DNA of 36,420 nt, taken from NCBI GenBank assembly GCA_902521005.1, contig CABYPZ010000010.1, positions 1 to 36,420 of the forward strand, read 5' to 3'. Source of the stretch: an uncultured Pelagibacteraceae bacterium (lineage in GTDB: Bacteria > Pseudomonadota > Alphaproteobacteria > Pelagibacterales > Pelagibacteraceae). Both the position numbers and the translations under genes were made by a program. Each line of letters begins with the position of its first letter. Position 1 is the first letter of the stretch. The notes under the pieces were generated by a model. It saw only the letters and a list, made by a program, of their open reading frames with translations. It was not told the DNA's origin and did no database searches. Shown in pieces: positions 1 through 9,646 of the stretch.

Positions 1-651
1 TTTTTTCCTGGACCGTTAGGAAAGGGTTTGTATGGTAAAGCTTTAGATGAAAAAATTTGGAAATTAGAGACGGTAAATATTAGAGATTATGCAGATGACA
101 AACATAAAACTGTAGATGATACAACTTATGGCGGAGGATCTGGTATGTTAATGAAACCTGATGTAATAGCTAAATCATTAGATAAAAACACTAAATCCTC
201 AGAAAAAATAATTTATTTATCTCCAAAAGGCAAACTATTTAACCAGAGTCTGGCTAAGAAATTTTCAAAAGAAAAAACTATAAATTTAATTTGTGGTCAT
301 TTTGAAGGTATAGATCAGAGAGTAATAGAAGGTAGAAACATAGAAGAAGTCAGCATAGGTGATTTTGTATTATCAGGAGGAGAGAGTGCTGCAATAGTTG
401 TCATAGACTCTATATTAAGGTTATTACCAAAAGTTCTAGGTAATGAATTTTCAAATAAAGAGGAGAGCTTTGAAAATGGTCTATTAGAGTATCCTCAATA
501 TACCAAACCTCAAATTTGGGAGGAAAAATCAGTACCAGATGTGCTATTATCTGGAGATCATGCGAAAATTAAAGACTGGCGTTTATCTCAATCAGAGGCT
601 ATAACACGCGACCGAAGACCGGATTTGTGGCAAAAATATAAAAAAAATTAA
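1..651 (+). CDS. trmD: tRNA (guanine-N1)-methyltransferase TrmD, 5'-truncated by the window edge
   Basis: TrmD methylates N1 of G37 in tRNAs with a G at position 36, using S-adenosylmethionine; this prevents +1 frameshifting. The reading frame is open from base 1 ([15 protein letters not shown]), so the true start lies upstream; the TTG at 28 is internal. Family hallmarks visible are [18 protein letters not shown], the YGGGSGM segment, [12 protein letters not shown], and [13 protein letters not shown], which is the trefoil-knot SAM-binding part. The end, [15 protein letters not shown], matches the usual C terminus. It is followed after 16 bases by rplS, as in the widespread rpsP-rimM-trmD-rplS operon. 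Only the first roughly 20 residues are missing. Identification is very secure. Confidence 0.96.
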   Translation, partial: FFPGPLGKGLYGKALDEKIWKLETVNIRDYADDKHKTVDDTTYGGGSGMLMKPDVIAKSLDKNTKSSEKIIYLSPKGKLFNQSLAKKFSKEKTINLICGHFEGIDQRVIEGRNIEEVSIGDFVLSGGESAAIVVIDSILRLLPKVLGNEFSNKEESFENGLLEYPQYTKPQIWEEKSVPDVLLSGDHAKIKDWRLSQSEAITRDRRPDLWQKYKKN

Positions 652-667
652 CTTGATAAACTTACCA

Positions 668-1204
668 ATGAAAACGATCGAAGAAATAAACGCATCAAAT
701 GTAAAGAAAATTACTGCAGAAAAGAAACTTCCTGCTTTTTTCCCTGGAGATATTATTAAAGTAGGTGTTAAGATAACAGAGGGCAAAAGGGATAGAATTC
801 AGTACTTCGAAGGCGTTTGTATTGCTAAAAAAAATAGAGATATAAATTCGTCTTTTACAGTTAGAAAAATATCATTTGGAGAGGGTGTTGAAAGAACATT
901 CGCATTATTTAGTCCTATAGTAGATTCTATAAAAGTAATAAGATCAGGTAAAGTGAGGAGAGCAAAGCTTTATTATTTAAGAGATAGAAAGGGTAAATCA
1001 GCAAGAATTACTGAAAAAATTAAAAAGAAAATAGGTATTGATGTTGAATCAAAACCTGAAGAGGTTAATGAAGAAACATTAGCACCATCAGTAGAGGAAA
1101 AATCTGAAAAAGTAACTTCAAGTAAAGAAAGTGAAACAGATATAAAAGAACCTGAAATTAAAAAAGAAGGTACAGATAAAGATATTTCCCAAGAGAAAAA
1201 ATAA
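668..1204 (+). CDS. rplS: 50S ribosomal protein L19 with a charged C-terminal tail
   Basis: L19 sits at the 30S-50S interface of the ribosome. The core is clear: [54 protein letters not shown], and [19 protein letters not shown] chose the ATG at 668 (MKTIEEIN). An in-frame TTG at 653 would add only MINLP and begins right after the trmD stop. The product is 178 residues, whereas E. coli L19 is 115. The core ends near residue 118 and is followed by about 60 residues rich in Glu, Lys and Ser that look disordered. There is no sign of a frameshift, and the tail keeps the composition of its neighbours. The gene lies between trmD and leuC on the same strand. Confidence 0.95.
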   Translation: MKTIEEINASNVKKITAEKKLPAFFPGDIIKVGVKITEGKRDRIQYFEGVCIAKKNRDINSSFTVRKISFGEGVERTFALFSPIVDSIKVIRSGKVRRAKLYYLRDRKGKSARITEKIKKKIGIDVESKPEEVNEETLAPSVEEKSEKVTSSKESETDIKEPEIKKEGTDKDISQEKK

Positions 1205-1214
1205 TTTTTTCTAA

Positions 1215-2618
1215 ATGCCATATACTTTATACGATAAAATCTGGAATGATCATCTTGTTCATCAACAGGAAGATGGTACATCTTTACTTTTTGTAGATAG
1301 ACATTTGATTCATGAGGTAACAAGTCCCCAAGCTTTTGAAGGTTTGAGAAATTCTAGCAGAAATGTAAGACAACCAAATCTTACTTTAGCGGTTGCAGAT
1401 CATAATGTCCCTACTACCGACAGAACAAAAGGAATTTCAGACGAGGAGTCTAAGTTACAAGTAGATACCCTTGAAAAAAATTGTAATGAATTTGGTATTA
1501 AATTATTTGGAATGAGTGACAAAAGACAGGGAATAGTTCATATCATCGGTCCAGAGCAGGGATTCACTCAACCAGGAACAATTATTGTTTGTGGTGATAG
1601 TCACACTGCTACACATGGAGCTTTTGGAGCTTTAGCTTTTGGAATTGGAACCTCTGAGGTTGAGCATGTTCTTGCTACTCAGACCTTAGTACAAAAGAAA
1701 TCTAAAAATTTTAGAATAAATGTTAATGGCAAACTTCCATTAGGAGTTACATCAAAGGATGTAATACTTCAAATAATTGGAAAAATAGGAACTGCAGGTG
1801 GTACTGGATATGTAATAGAATATGCTGGGGACTTGATTTCATCCTTAAGTGTTGAAAATAGAATGACTATTTGCAATATGACAATTGAGGGTGGAGCTAG
1901 AGCTGGCTTAATTGAACCTGATCAAAAAGTTTTTGATTATCTAAAAAATAAACCAATGTCTCCAAAAAATGAAAATTGGGAAAAAGCTTTAGAATATTGG
2001 AGTAAACTAAATTCTGATGACGGAGCACAATTTGATAAAGAGATCAATCTAGAAGCAAAAGATATTAAACCTATGGTAACTTGGGGAACATCACCTCAAG
2101 ATGTAATTACTATCGATGGTAAAGTGCCCAACCCAAAAAATGAAAAAGATCCAGACAAAAAAAGCTCAATTGAAAGGTCATTAAAGTATATGGGTTTAAA
2201 CCCTGATATAGATGCAAAAGATATTAAGATCGATAAAGTTTTTATTGGCAGTTGTACAAATGGAAGAATTGAGGATTTAAGAGAGGCAGCTAAAATTTTA
2301 AAAGATAAAAAGATAGCAAATCATGTTGATGCAATGGTAGTTCCTGGTTCAGGACTTGTTAAAGAACAGGCTGAGCAAGAAGGATTACATAAAATCTTTA
2401 TTAATTCTGGATTTGAATGGAGAGAACCAGGTTGTTCAATGTGTTTAGCAATGAATGCTGATAAATTAAAGCCTGGTGAAAGATGTGCATCTACTTCTAA
2501 TAGAAACTTTGAAGGAAGACAAGGAAGAGGTGGTAGAACACATTTAGTTAGTCCAGGAATGGCAGCTGCAGCAGCAATTTCAGGCAATTTAGATGATGTT
2601 AGAAAGTATCAAGGATAA
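1215..2618 (+). CDS. leuC: 3-isopropylmalate dehydratase large subunit
   Basis: LeuC is the [4Fe-4S] aconitase-type subunit that isomerises 2-isopropylmalate to 3-isopropylmalate in leucine synthesis, acting with LeuD. The 467-residue length is normal for the family (about 466). The three iron-sulfur cysteines appear at C347 (GSCTNGR), C407 and C410 ([12 protein letters not shown]). Other hallmarks are [28 protein letters not shown] and [11 protein letters not shown]. Its stop overlaps the leuD start by one base (TAATG), so the two subunits are probably translated in a coupled way. The gene starts 10 bases after rplS, so read-through from the ribosomal-protein operon is possible. Confidence 0.97.
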   Translation: MPYTLYDKIWNDHLVHQQEDGTSLLFVDRHLIHEVTSPQAFEGLRNSSRNVRQPNLTLAVADHNVPTTDRTKGISDEESKLQVDTLEKNCNEFGIKLFGMSDKRQGIVHIIGPEQGFTQPGTIIVCGDSHTATHGAFGALAFGIGTSEVEHVLATQTLVQKKSKNFRINVNGKLPLGVTSKDVILQIIGKIGTAGGTGYVIEYAGDLISSLSVENRMTICNMTIEGGARAGLIEPDQKVFDYLKNKPMSPKNENWEKALEYWSKLNSDDGAQFDKEINLEAKDIKPMVTWGTSPQDVITIDGKVPNPKNEKDPDKKSSIERSLKYMGLNPDIDAKDIKIDKVFIGSCTNGRIEDLREAAKILKDKKIANHVDAMVVPGSGLVKEQAEQEGLHKIFINSGFEWREPGCSMCLAMNADKLKPGERCASTSNRNFEGRQGRGGRTHLVSPGMAAAAAISGNLDDVRKYQG

Positions 2619-3223
2619 TGCAAAAATTTAATAAAGTTAAAGGTATACCTGCTTATTTGCCAATAGTTAATATTGATACTGATATGTTGATACCAAAGCA
2701 GTTCTTAAAAACAATTAAAAGAACTGGTTTAGGAAAAAATTTATTTTATGAGATGAGGTATGATGAAAAAGGAATTAAAAATGATCAATTTATACTTAAC
2801 CAATCTCCTTATGATAAATCTAAAATATTAATTGCTGGAAAAAATTTTGGATGTGGCTCATCTAGAGAACATGCTCCCTGGGCTTTGTTAGACTTCGGCA
2901 TTACCTGTGTAATTAGTTCTAGTTATGCAGACATTTTTTATAACAATTGTTTTAAAAATGGAATTCTTCCCATTGTAATAGACGAAGAAAAAATTAAACA
3001 AATTTCTGAATATTCATCTAGAAAAGAGGAAATAGAAATTGATTTGGTTAATCAAATAATTAAATTTGGAAATAATGAAATTAAATTTGAAATTGATCCA
3101 TTTAAAAAAAAGTGTTTACTTGAAGGATTAGATGATATTGCGTTGTCTTTAGAAAAAACTGATAAAATCGTGTCGTTTGAAAATAAGCTTAAAAATTCAA
3201 AACCCTGGATATTTAATGATTAA
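2618..3223 (+). CDS. leuD: 3-isopropylmalate dehydratase small subunit
   Basis: LeuD is the swivel-domain partner of LeuC and forms the isopropylmalate isomerase heterodimer. The 201 residues equal the usual length. Visible motifs are [14 protein letters not shown] near the N terminus and [14 protein letters not shown], the substrate-recognition loop of the aconitase swivel domain. [19 protein letters not shown] is also typical. The start shares one base with the leuC stop. The gene ends inside the first codons of leuB (8-base overlap), which again suggests translational coupling. Confidence 0.97.
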   Translation: MQKFNKVKGIPAYLPIVNIDTDMLIPKQFLKTIKRTGLGKNLFYEMRYDEKGIKNDQFILNQSPYDKSKILIAGKNFGCGSSREHAPWALLDFGITCVISSSYADIFYNNCFKNGILPIVIDEEKIKQISEYSSRKEEIEIDLVNQIIKFGNNEIKFEIDPFKKKCLLEGLDDIALSLEKTDKIVSFENKLKNSKPWIFND

Positions 3224-4322
3224 AGTAAAAAAAAGAAAATTTTTACTTTTACCTGGAGATGGTATTGGCCCGGAGGTTATTAATGAAGTTAAAAAAATAA
3301 TTAACTGGTTTAATAATAAAAAGTCATTAGATTTTGAAATGGAGGAAGATTTAGCTGGAGGTATATCTTATGACAAACATGGCACACCAATTACTGATGA
3401 AGTTTTTTATAAGGCTTTAGAATGTGAAGCGGTAATATTGGGAGCTGTTGGTGGACCAAAGTGGGATAATGTTGAGTTTTCAAAAAAGCCTGAGAGAGCA
3501 CTATTAAAATTAAGAAAAGAATTAAAATTATTTGCCAATTTACGACCGGCAATTTGTTTTAAACAATTGGTTGATGCATCAACACTTAAACCAGAAGTAG
3601 TTTCTGGACTAGATATTATGATTGTAAGAGAATTAACAGGTGGTATTTACTTTGGTGAACCCAGAGGTATTAAGCCAATTGATAATGGGGAAAGAAAAGG
3701 AATTAATACTCATACTTATACTTCTAGTGAAATTCGAAGAGTAGCAAAAGTTGCTTTTGATCTTGCAAAAAAAAGACAAAATAAAGTTACATCTTGTGAA
3801 AAATCAAATGTAATGGAAGCTGGATTACTTTGGAGAGAAGAAGTTCAGGAATTACATGATAAAGAATATAAGGATGTTAATTTAAATCACATGTTGGCTG
3901 ATAATTGTTCAATGCAGCTTCTTAGAAATCCAAAGCAATTTGATGTAATTGTTACTGATAATTTATTCGGCGATATGCTATCTGATCAAGCATCAATGTT
4001 AACTGGATCCCTAGGATTGTTGCCATCAGCTTCATTAGGCGCAAAAAATAAAGATGGTAAATTGAGAGCAATGTATGAACCAATACATGGTTCAGCGCCA
4101 GATATTGCTGGAAAAGGAATAGCAAATCCAATTGCATCTATATTAAGTTTTGCAATGGCACTTAAGTATTCTTTAAACCTTGATAATGAAGCAAACGCTT
4201 TAGAAAAAGCTGTTCAGGATGTTTTAGACGATGGTCTAAGAACAAAGGATATTATTTCTAAAGGAACAAAAGAAGTATCAACCTCTCAAATGGGTGATGC
4301 GATAATTTCAAAATTGCAATAA
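3216..4322 (+). CDS. leuB: 3-isopropylmalate dehydrogenase
   Basis: LeuB is an NAD-dependent oxidative decarboxylase that converts 3-isopropylmalate to the 2-keto precursor of leucine. The start used is the ATG at 3216 ([21 protein letters not shown]), giving 368 residues. A longer reading from 3177 would put 13 extra residues wholly inside leuD, before the conserved first strand, and is less likely. Motifs are [60 protein letters not shown] and the NAD-binding [18 protein letters not shown]. It overlaps leuD by 8 bases and completes the leuCDB cluster. In many alphaproteobacteria asd follows leuB; here the DMSP genes lie between them. Confidence 0.96.
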   Translation: MIKVKKRKFLLLPGDGIGPEVINEVKKIINWFNNKKSLDFEMEEDLAGGISYDKHGTPITDEVFYKALECEAVILGAVGGPKWDNVEFSKKPERALLKLRKELKLFANLRPAICFKQLVDASTLKPEVVSGLDIMIVRELTGGIYFGEPRGIKPIDNGERKGINTHTYTSSEIRRVAKVAFDLAKKRQNKVTSCEKSNVMEAGLLWREEVQELHDKEYKDVNLNHMLADNCSMQLLRNPKQFDVIVTDNLFGDMLSDQASMLTGSLGLLPSASLGAKNKDGKLRAMYEPIHGSAPDIAGKGIANPIASILSFAMALKYSLNLDNEANALEKAVQDVLDDGLRTKDIISKGTKEVSTSQMGDAIISKLQ

Positions 4323-4348
4323 TCTTACATTTATTCTAGAGTTTAGAA

Positions 4349-6112
4349 ATGCCAAATTATACAGCACCACTTGATGATATGATGTTTCTTTTTGATAAGT
4401 TAAGAAATAATCAAAATTATAATGAGATTGAAAAATACAAAGAAGTTAACACAGAACTTGTCAAAGATATTTTAAGTGAAGCAGCCAAAATTAATCAAAA
4501 TATAATATTACCTCTTGCTAAATCAGGAGATGAAAATCCCACAATTCTTGAAAATGGGGTTGTAAGAACACCACCAGGTTATAAAGAAGCATATAAAAGA
4601 TTTATTGAAGATGGATGGACGTCTCTATCTTGTGATCCAAAATACGGTGGCCAAGGAATGCCTAAAACTGTTAGTGCTTTTTTTGATGAAATGTTATCTT
4701 CATCAAGTTTATCTTTTAAATTATACAGCGAACTGAGTATTGGTGCATATAATTGTATTAATCACCATGCAAATGAAGAAATAAAAAATAAATATTTACC
4801 AAAAATTGTTGAAGGTAAGTGGAGTGGTACAATGTGTTTAACTGAACCAGTTTGTGGCACTGATTTAGGTTTATTAAAAACTAAAGCAGTAGAACAACCT
4901 GATGGAACTTTTAAAATAAGTGGTCAAAAAATATTCATAACTTCTGGAGATCATGACTTAACAGAAAATATTATTCATTTAGTCATAGCAAGGGCCACTG
5001 ACTCACCAAAAGGTACCAAGGGAATTAGTTTATTTTTAGTTCCAAAGTATAAAGTGAATGAAGATGGAACAATTGGAATTAGAAATGGAATTTCCACTGG
5101 ATCTATAGAATCTAAAATGGGCATAAAAGGTTCAGCAACATGTGTCCTAAATTTTGATGATGCAGTTGGATACATGATAGGTCCAAAAAATAAAGGTCTT
5201 AATTCGATGTTTACGATGATGAACTTAGAAAGAATAGTTGTTGGTATACAGGGATTAGGAATTTCTGAAACTGCATACCAAAATTCTTTAAGTTATGCCA
5301 AAGAAAGAAAACAAGGAAAAACTCATAATAGCAAATCCTCAAATGGAGCAGACAATATTATTGAACACGCTGATATAAGAAAATCTTTGCTAAATATGAA
5401 ATCTATAATTGAGGGTGAGAGAGCTTTATGTTTTTGGTTGTCTCAACAAACTGAAGTAAGTTTGTATCATGAAAATACAAAAGTTAGAGAAGAAGCTTCT
5501 GATTTTGTTTCCTTAATGACACCAGTTGTCAAAACGATGTTTACGGACCTAGGTATGGAAATTACAAGTGATGCAATGCAAGTACATGGAGGATACGGTT
5601 ATACAAAAGATCAAGGAATAGAACAATTATATAGAGATAATAGAATTACACCTATTTATGAAGGCACTAACTCTATTCAAGCAGCAGATCTAGTATTTAG
5701 AAAACTTATTAATAAGAATGGAGATATTATTGATAAATATTTAAACACAATTCAAAATGATTTAGATAATAACATTAAAGAAATAAAGCCTTTTATTGAT
5801 GATTTTAGGTCTCAAATGCAAATATTAATTAAATTTACCGACTGGATTAAAGAAAAAATATCTAATTCTAAAAATGATGCGAGTGCGGCTTGTAATGATT
5901 ATCTAAAAGCTCTTGGTTATTTATCCATAGCTCATTCATGGATTAAGGTTTTAGAAGTATGTTTTAAGGACTATCAAAATAACAAAGATTTTTATGAGGA
6001 TAAAATTCAGACAGCTAAGTTTTATTTTAAAAGAGTTTTACCAAGGGCTGAAAATCATTTCAAAACTGCATCTTCTGGCAGTGATTATATAATGAATTTT
6101 AAATTTAACTAA
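4349..6112 (+). CDS. dmdC: DmdC-like 3-methylmercaptopropionyl-CoA dehydrogenase
   Basis: This is a flavin-dependent acyl-CoA dehydrogenase of the long (587-residue) class that includes DmdC. DmdC oxidises 3-methylmercaptopropionyl-CoA to methylthioacryloyl-CoA. The acyl-CoA dehydrogenase core is shown by GKWSGTMCLTEPVCGTDLG, KISGQKIFITSGDHDL, and MQVHGGYGYTKDQGIEQLYRD. The IYEGTNSIQA motif supplies the probable catalytic base, about E438. The extra C-terminal helical domain (residues about 460-587) separates this class from classical 390-residue enzymes. It starts 26 bases after leuB and overlaps the ligase gene start by one base (TAATG). The family call is secure; substrate assignment rests on adjacency to dmdB and dmdA. 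A general medium-chain dehydrogenase role is the alternative. Confidence 0.88.
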   Translation: MPNYTAPLDDMMFLFDKLRNNQNYNEIEKYKEVNTELVKDILSEAAKINQNIILPLAKSGDENPTILENGVVRTPPGYKEAYKRFIEDGWTSLSCDPKYGGQGMPKTVSAFFDEMLSSSSLSFKLYSELSIGAYNCINHHANEEIKNKYLPKIVEGKWSGTMCLTEPVCGTDLGLLKTKAVEQPDGTFKISGQKIFITSGDHDLTENIIHLVIARATDSPKGTKGISLFLVPKYKVNEDGTIGIRNGISTGSIESKMGIKGSATCVLNFDDAVGYMIGPKNKGLNSMFTMMNLERIVVGIQGLGISETAYQNSLSYAKERKQGKTHNSKSSNGADNIIEHADIRKSLLNMKSIIEGERALCFWLSQQTEVSLYHENTKVREEASDFVSLMTPVVKTMFTDLGMEITSDAMQVHGGYGYTKDQGIEQLYRDNRITPIYEGTNSIQAADLVFRKLINKNGDIIDKYLNTIQNDLDNNIKEIKPFIDDFRSQMQILIKFTDWIKEKISNSKNDASAACNDYLKALGYLSIAHSWIKVLEVCFKDYQNNKDFYEDKIQTAKFYFKRVLPRAENHFKTASSGSDYIMNFKFN

Positions 6113-7740
6113 TGAGTGATTACGATAAACATCTAGACAAAAATAATGCTAACTTTGTCCCTCTAACTCCAATAAGTTTTTTAGAGAGAGCTAAAGACAT
6201 CTATCCTAACTATGAAGCTCTAATTTATGAAGACAAAAAGTATACCTGGTCAGAAATTTATAAAAGATGTACTAAATTTGCCAGCGCTTTAGAAAAAATT
6301 GGGATTGGTGATGGAGATACCGTTTCCGTTATGGCTTTTAATACTCCTGAAATTTTTGAAGCGCACTATTCTGTTCCAATGTGTGGAGCAGTTTTAAATA
6401 CTATAAATACCAGACTTGATGCAAAGACAGTTGCATATATTTTAGATCATAGCGATGCTAAAGTTCTTATTGTAGATAGGCAACTTCATTCAATTATTGA
6501 AAAAGCTCTAACAATTTCAAAAATAAAACCAATAATTATTGATATTCAAGACAATTTTGCTGATCAATCCTCATTAAAAAAAATAGGCGAAAAAGAATAT
6601 GAAAATTTTTTAAGTACAGGAGATGATAATTATAAGTGGAAATTTCCTAAAGATGAATGGAAAGCTATCTCTTTAAGTTATACATCTGGAACAACTGGAA
6701 ACCCTAAAGGAGTTGTTTATCATCATAGAGGATCTTATTTAATGTCGACTGGTAGTGCTGTTGCATGGAATATGCCTAATAGATTAAATTTTTTAACAAT
6801 AGTACCAATGTTCCATTGTAATGGTTGGGGATATCCCTGGACTATTCCAATGCTTAATGGAAAAACAATATGCTTAAGAGCTATAGATGTAAAAAAGATT
6901 TTTGAATTAATTGAAAAATATGAAATTACTCATTTTGGAGGTGCTCCAATAGTTTTGAATATGATAACGGGAGCCCCAGAAGTGGATAAAAAAAAATTAA
7001 ATAGAAAAGTTTATGTGTTAACCGCAGGCGCACCTCCACCAAGTATAATTTTTAAAAAGATGAAAGCACTAGGTTTTGAAGTCATGCATGTATATGGATT
7101 AACTGAAACGTATGGACATGTAACTCAATGTGCTTGGAATGATGAATGGAATGAACTTGATGAGGAAAAGCAAAATGAGATTAAGGCAAGACAAGGAGTT
7201 AGATATCCAAATACAGAAGGTGTTGCAATAATGGACCCTGAAACTATGAAAGAGGTTCCACGTGATGGCAAAACAATTGGTGAAATTATGATTAGAGGGA
7301 ATGTTGTAATGAAAGGCTATTTTAAAGATAAAGAGGCAACCACAAGAGCAATGAAAGGTGGTTGGTTTCATTCAGGTGATTTAGCAGTGATGCATCCAGA
7401 TGGTTATGTAAAGATACAAGATAGATCCAAGGATATAATAATCTCTGGAGGAGAAAATATATCTTCAATTGAGATTGAGAATACATTAGCAAAACATCCT
7501 GGTGTATCCATTGCAGCTGTTGTTGCAAAACCAGATGAAAAATGGGGTGAAGTTCCTTGCGCTTTTATCGAAAAAGTTAAAGATAAAGAGGTTACTGAAA
7601 AAGAGCTAATTGATTTTTGCAGAGAAACATTAGCTGGATTTAAAATTCCAAAGAAAATAGAATTTTGTGAACTACCTAAAACTTCAACAGGAAAAATACA
7701 GAAATTTGAATTAAGGAAGAAGGCCAAGGAGTCAAACTGA
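6112..7740 (+). CDS. dmdB: DmdB-like 3-methylmercaptopropionate-CoA ligase
   Basis: This is an AMP-forming acyl-CoA synthetase that would activate methylmercaptopropionate with ATP and CoA. The P-loop-like motif YTSGTTGNPKG lies at about residues 190-200, VYGLTETYG forms the A5 region, GWFHSGDLAVMHPDGY follows, and the C-terminal PKTSTGKIQKFELRKK carries the catalytic lysine, about K528. The 542-residue length fits DmdB. The gene is coupled to the dehydrogenase gene upstream through TAATG. Near its end, at 7726-7731, there is an AAGGAG that could serve as the ribosome-binding site of the next gene. The exact acid used cannot be read from sequence, because related ligases take other short and medium acids; context makes DmdB the best call. 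Confidence 0.87.
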   Translation: MSDYDKHLDKNNANFVPLTPISFLERAKDIYPNYEALIYEDKKYTWSEIYKRCTKFASALEKIGIGDGDTVSVMAFNTPEIFEAHYSVPMCGAVLNTINTRLDAKTVAYILDHSDAKVLIVDRQLHSIIEKALTISKIKPIIIDIQDNFADQSSLKKIGEKEYENFLSTGDDNYKWKFPKDEWKAISLSYTSGTTGNPKGVVYHHRGSYLMSTGSAVAWNMPNRLNFLTIVPMFHCNGWGYPWTIPMLNGKTICLRAIDVKKIFELIEKYEITHFGGAPIVLNMITGAPEVDKKKLNRKVYVLTAGAPPPSIIFKKMKALGFEVMHVYGLTETYGHVTQCAWNDEWNELDEEKQNEIKARQGVRYPNTEGVAIMDPETMKEVPRDGKTIGEIMIRGNVVMKGYFKDKEATTRAMKGGWFHSGDLAVMHPDGYVKIQDRSKDIIISGGENISSIEIENTLAKHPGVSIAAVVAKPDEKWGEVPCAFIEKVKDKEVTEKELIDFCRETLAGFKIPKKIEFCELPKTSTGKIQKFELRKKAKESN

Positions 7741-7763
7741 TCTTAGAAGTTAATTCAAAAGAG

Positions 7764-8516
7764 GTGTTCATCTCGACTGGTGGTCTTGACTTTGATGTCA
7801 ACAAACCTTCAATTATTTTAATACATGGAAGCGGATTAACTCATATAGTTTGGTCACTTCATGAACAATTTTATGCTTCACAGGGGTACAACGTTTTATC
7901 TATTGATCTTCCAGGTCATGGCAGCTCTGAAGGACCAAGTCTTGCAACAATAGATAGCATGTCTGATTGGATCAAATCATTAATGGAGGTATTAAATATA
8001 TCAAAGATTACTATTGTAGGTCATTCCCAGGGTTGTTTAGTTGGTATTGACTTTGCGTCACGATATCCGAACCTTATCAAAAATTTAGTATTAGCTGCTG
8101 GCTCATATAAAATGCCTGTTAACCAAGATCTAATAGATTTTGCAGAAGCTGGAGACGAAAAAGCAGTCTTATTAATGATGAAATGGGGATATGAGGGATC
8201 CAAGGCGTTTATTGGTGGAAATCCTGTAAAGAAAATTATTAATTCATCTAGGGATATAATTGAAATTTTATCTGTAGACTTGAACGCTTGTAACAATTAC
8301 AAAGCAGGAAAAGAATCTTTAGAAAAAATTAATTGTCCAACTTTATGTATTTATGGAGATTTAGATAAAATGGTTCCACTTAAAATAGGAAATAAAATGT
8401 CTGAGCTAATAAAAAATTCAGAAACGAAAGTGATTGCAAATTGTGGTCATATGATAATTTTTGAAAAAGCATTTGAAATGAGAAATATTGTAAAAGAATT
8501 TATTTTAAAAAATTAA
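7764..8516 (+). CDS. alpha/beta-fold hydrolase in the DMSP cassette; true start probably upstream
   Basis: An alpha/beta hydrolase of about 250 residues counted from the GTG at 7764. The nucleophile is S88 in GHSQG, the oxyanion region is LIHGSGLTH, the acid is probably in YGDLDKMVP, and the histidine is in NCGHMIIF. The substrate is unknown; esterase, thioesterase and C-C hydrolase activities are all possible. The frame stays open upstream to 7710, and the residues just before the GTG (LEVNSKE) look like the normal first beta strand of this family. An AAGGAG at 7726-7731 sits 5-8 bases before CTG 7737 and ATC 7740, so a non-canonical start there is plausible. It lies between dmdB and dmdA, only 2 bases before the latter, so it is probably co-transcribed and may act on a DMSP-pathway intermediate. 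Confidence 0.85.
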   Translation: MFISTGGLDFDVNKPSIILIHGSGLTHIVWSLHEQFYASQGYNVLSIDLPGHGSSEGPSLATIDSMSDWIKSLMEVLNISKITIVGHSQGCLVGIDFASRYPNLIKNLVLAAGSYKMPVNQDLIDFAEAGDEKAVLLMMKWGYEGSKAFIGGNPVKKIINSSRDIIEILSVDLNACNNYKAGKESLEKINCPTLCIYGDLDKMVPLKIGNKMSELIKNSETKVIANCGHMIIFEKAFEMRNIVKEFILKN

Positions 8517-8518
8517 AA

Positions 8519-9628
8519 ATGAAAAAATTTCCAATTGTAAAATCTAGAAGATTAAGAAGTACACCCTATACAGACAGAATTGAAGCGCATGGAGTTTCTA
8601 GCTACACAGTTTATAATCATATGCTGTTACCAGCATCATTTAAGTCTTTAGAATCTGACTATCATCATTTAAAAGAATTTGTACAAGTGTGGGACGTAGC
8701 AGCAGAAAGACAAGTAGAAATTACAGGAAAAGATTCAGCTAAACTAGTTCAGCTAATGACTTGTAGAGATCTATCAAAATCAAAAATAGGAAAATGTTAT
8801 TATTCGCCGTTAGTTGATCAAGAAGGTTTCCTAGTAAATGATCCAATTATTAATAAGTTAGCAGAGGATAGATGGTGGCTTTCAATAGCCGACTCTGATG
8901 TAATTTTTTTTGCAAAAGGTATTGCATCGGGAAATAAATTTGAGGTTGAAATAAAAGAACCAAATGTAAATATTCTTGCAGTCCAAGGACCTTTGGCTGA
9001 AAATTTAATGGCAAAATTGTTTGGGGAAGAAATAAGAGAGTTAAAGTTTTTTAATTTTAAATATTTTAACTATAAAGAACATAAATACTTTATAGCTAGA
9101 TCAGGTTGGTCTAAACAAGGTGGTTTTGAGGTCTATGTTGAGGATGATGTAGCGGGTCAAGATTTATACGATTATCTATTTGAGTCTGGTAAAGAGTTTA
9201 ATATTAGACCAGGTTGCCCAAATCTTATTGAAAGAATTGAGTCAGCTTTGTTGTCTTATGGAAATGATTTTGATAACAGAGATAATCCTTTTGAAGCAAA
9301 CTTTGATAAATTTGTTAACCTAGACACTGATATTAATTTTTTAGGAAAAGAAAAATTAAAAAAAATCCAACAAGATGGAATAACTAGAAAATTAATGGGT
9401 GTTAAAATTGATAGTAATAAAATAGATATGTATTGTGAAAAGACGCTATTTGACGATAAAAACAATATAGTTGGTTATGTAAGATCTGCAACCTACTCCC
9501 CAACTTTTAAAAAAGTAATCGGAATTGCAATGATTAATAAACCTTATTGGAACTCCAAAGATCAATTTAAAATTGATATAGATGAAAGAATATTTGTAGG
9601 AACAGTTTGCGATTTACCTTTCATTTAG
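8519..9628 (+). CDS. dmdA: dimethylsulfoniopropionate (DMSP) demethylase
   Basis: DmdA moves a methyl group from DMSP to tetrahydrofolate, giving 3-methylmercaptopropionate and 5-methyl-THF, in the cytoplasm. It has the glycine-cleavage T-protein (GcvT) fold. The 369 residues equal the length I recall for the Pelagibacter ubique enzyme, and long stretches agree with it by memory: [59 protein letters not shown], and the terminal [19 protein letters not shown] runs from S195 to Y206, and I recall Y206 as lying near the substrate pocket of the solved structure. The gene follows the hydrolase by 2 bases. GcvT itself is excluded by the specific blocks above and by the lack of neighbouring gcvH or gcvP. 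Confidence 0.95.
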   Translation: MKKFPIVKSRRLRSTPYTDRIEAHGVSSYTVYNHMLLPASFKSLESDYHHLKEFVQVWDVAAERQVEITGKDSAKLVQLMTCRDLSKSKIGKCYYSPLVDQEGFLVNDPIINKLAEDRWWLSIADSDVIFFAKGIASGNKFEVEIKEPNVNILAVQGPLAENLMAKLFGEEIRELKFFNFKYFNYKEHKYFIARSGWSKQGGFEVYVEDDVAGQDLYDYLFESGKEFNIRPGCPNLIERIESALLSYGNDFDNRDNPFEANFDKFVNLDTDINFLGKEKLKKIQQDGITRKLMGVKIDSNKIDMYCEKTLFDDKNNIVGYVRSATYSPTFKKVIGIAMINKPYWNSKDQFKIDIDERIFVGTVCDLPFI

Positions 9629-9646
9629 TATAAAAGCTTAAATAAT

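Noticed and set aside
28-651. TTG at 28 as the start of trmD
   Set aside because: The frame is open to base 1 and codes conserved TrmD residues ([10 protein letters not shown]), so the gene is cut by the window edge.
653-667. TTG start for rplS
   Set aside because: It adds only MINLP and begins one base after the trmD stop; ATG 668 gives the expected start.
3177-3215. Upstream in-frame ATG for leuB
   Set aside because: The 13 added residues lie wholly inside leuD and precede the conserved LeuB N terminus; the ATG at 3216 fits better.
4314-4342. TTGCAA-N17-TAGAGT as a promoter for the DMSP cassette
   Set aside because: Both boxes match only about four of six bases and the start point would fall on the dmdC ATG.
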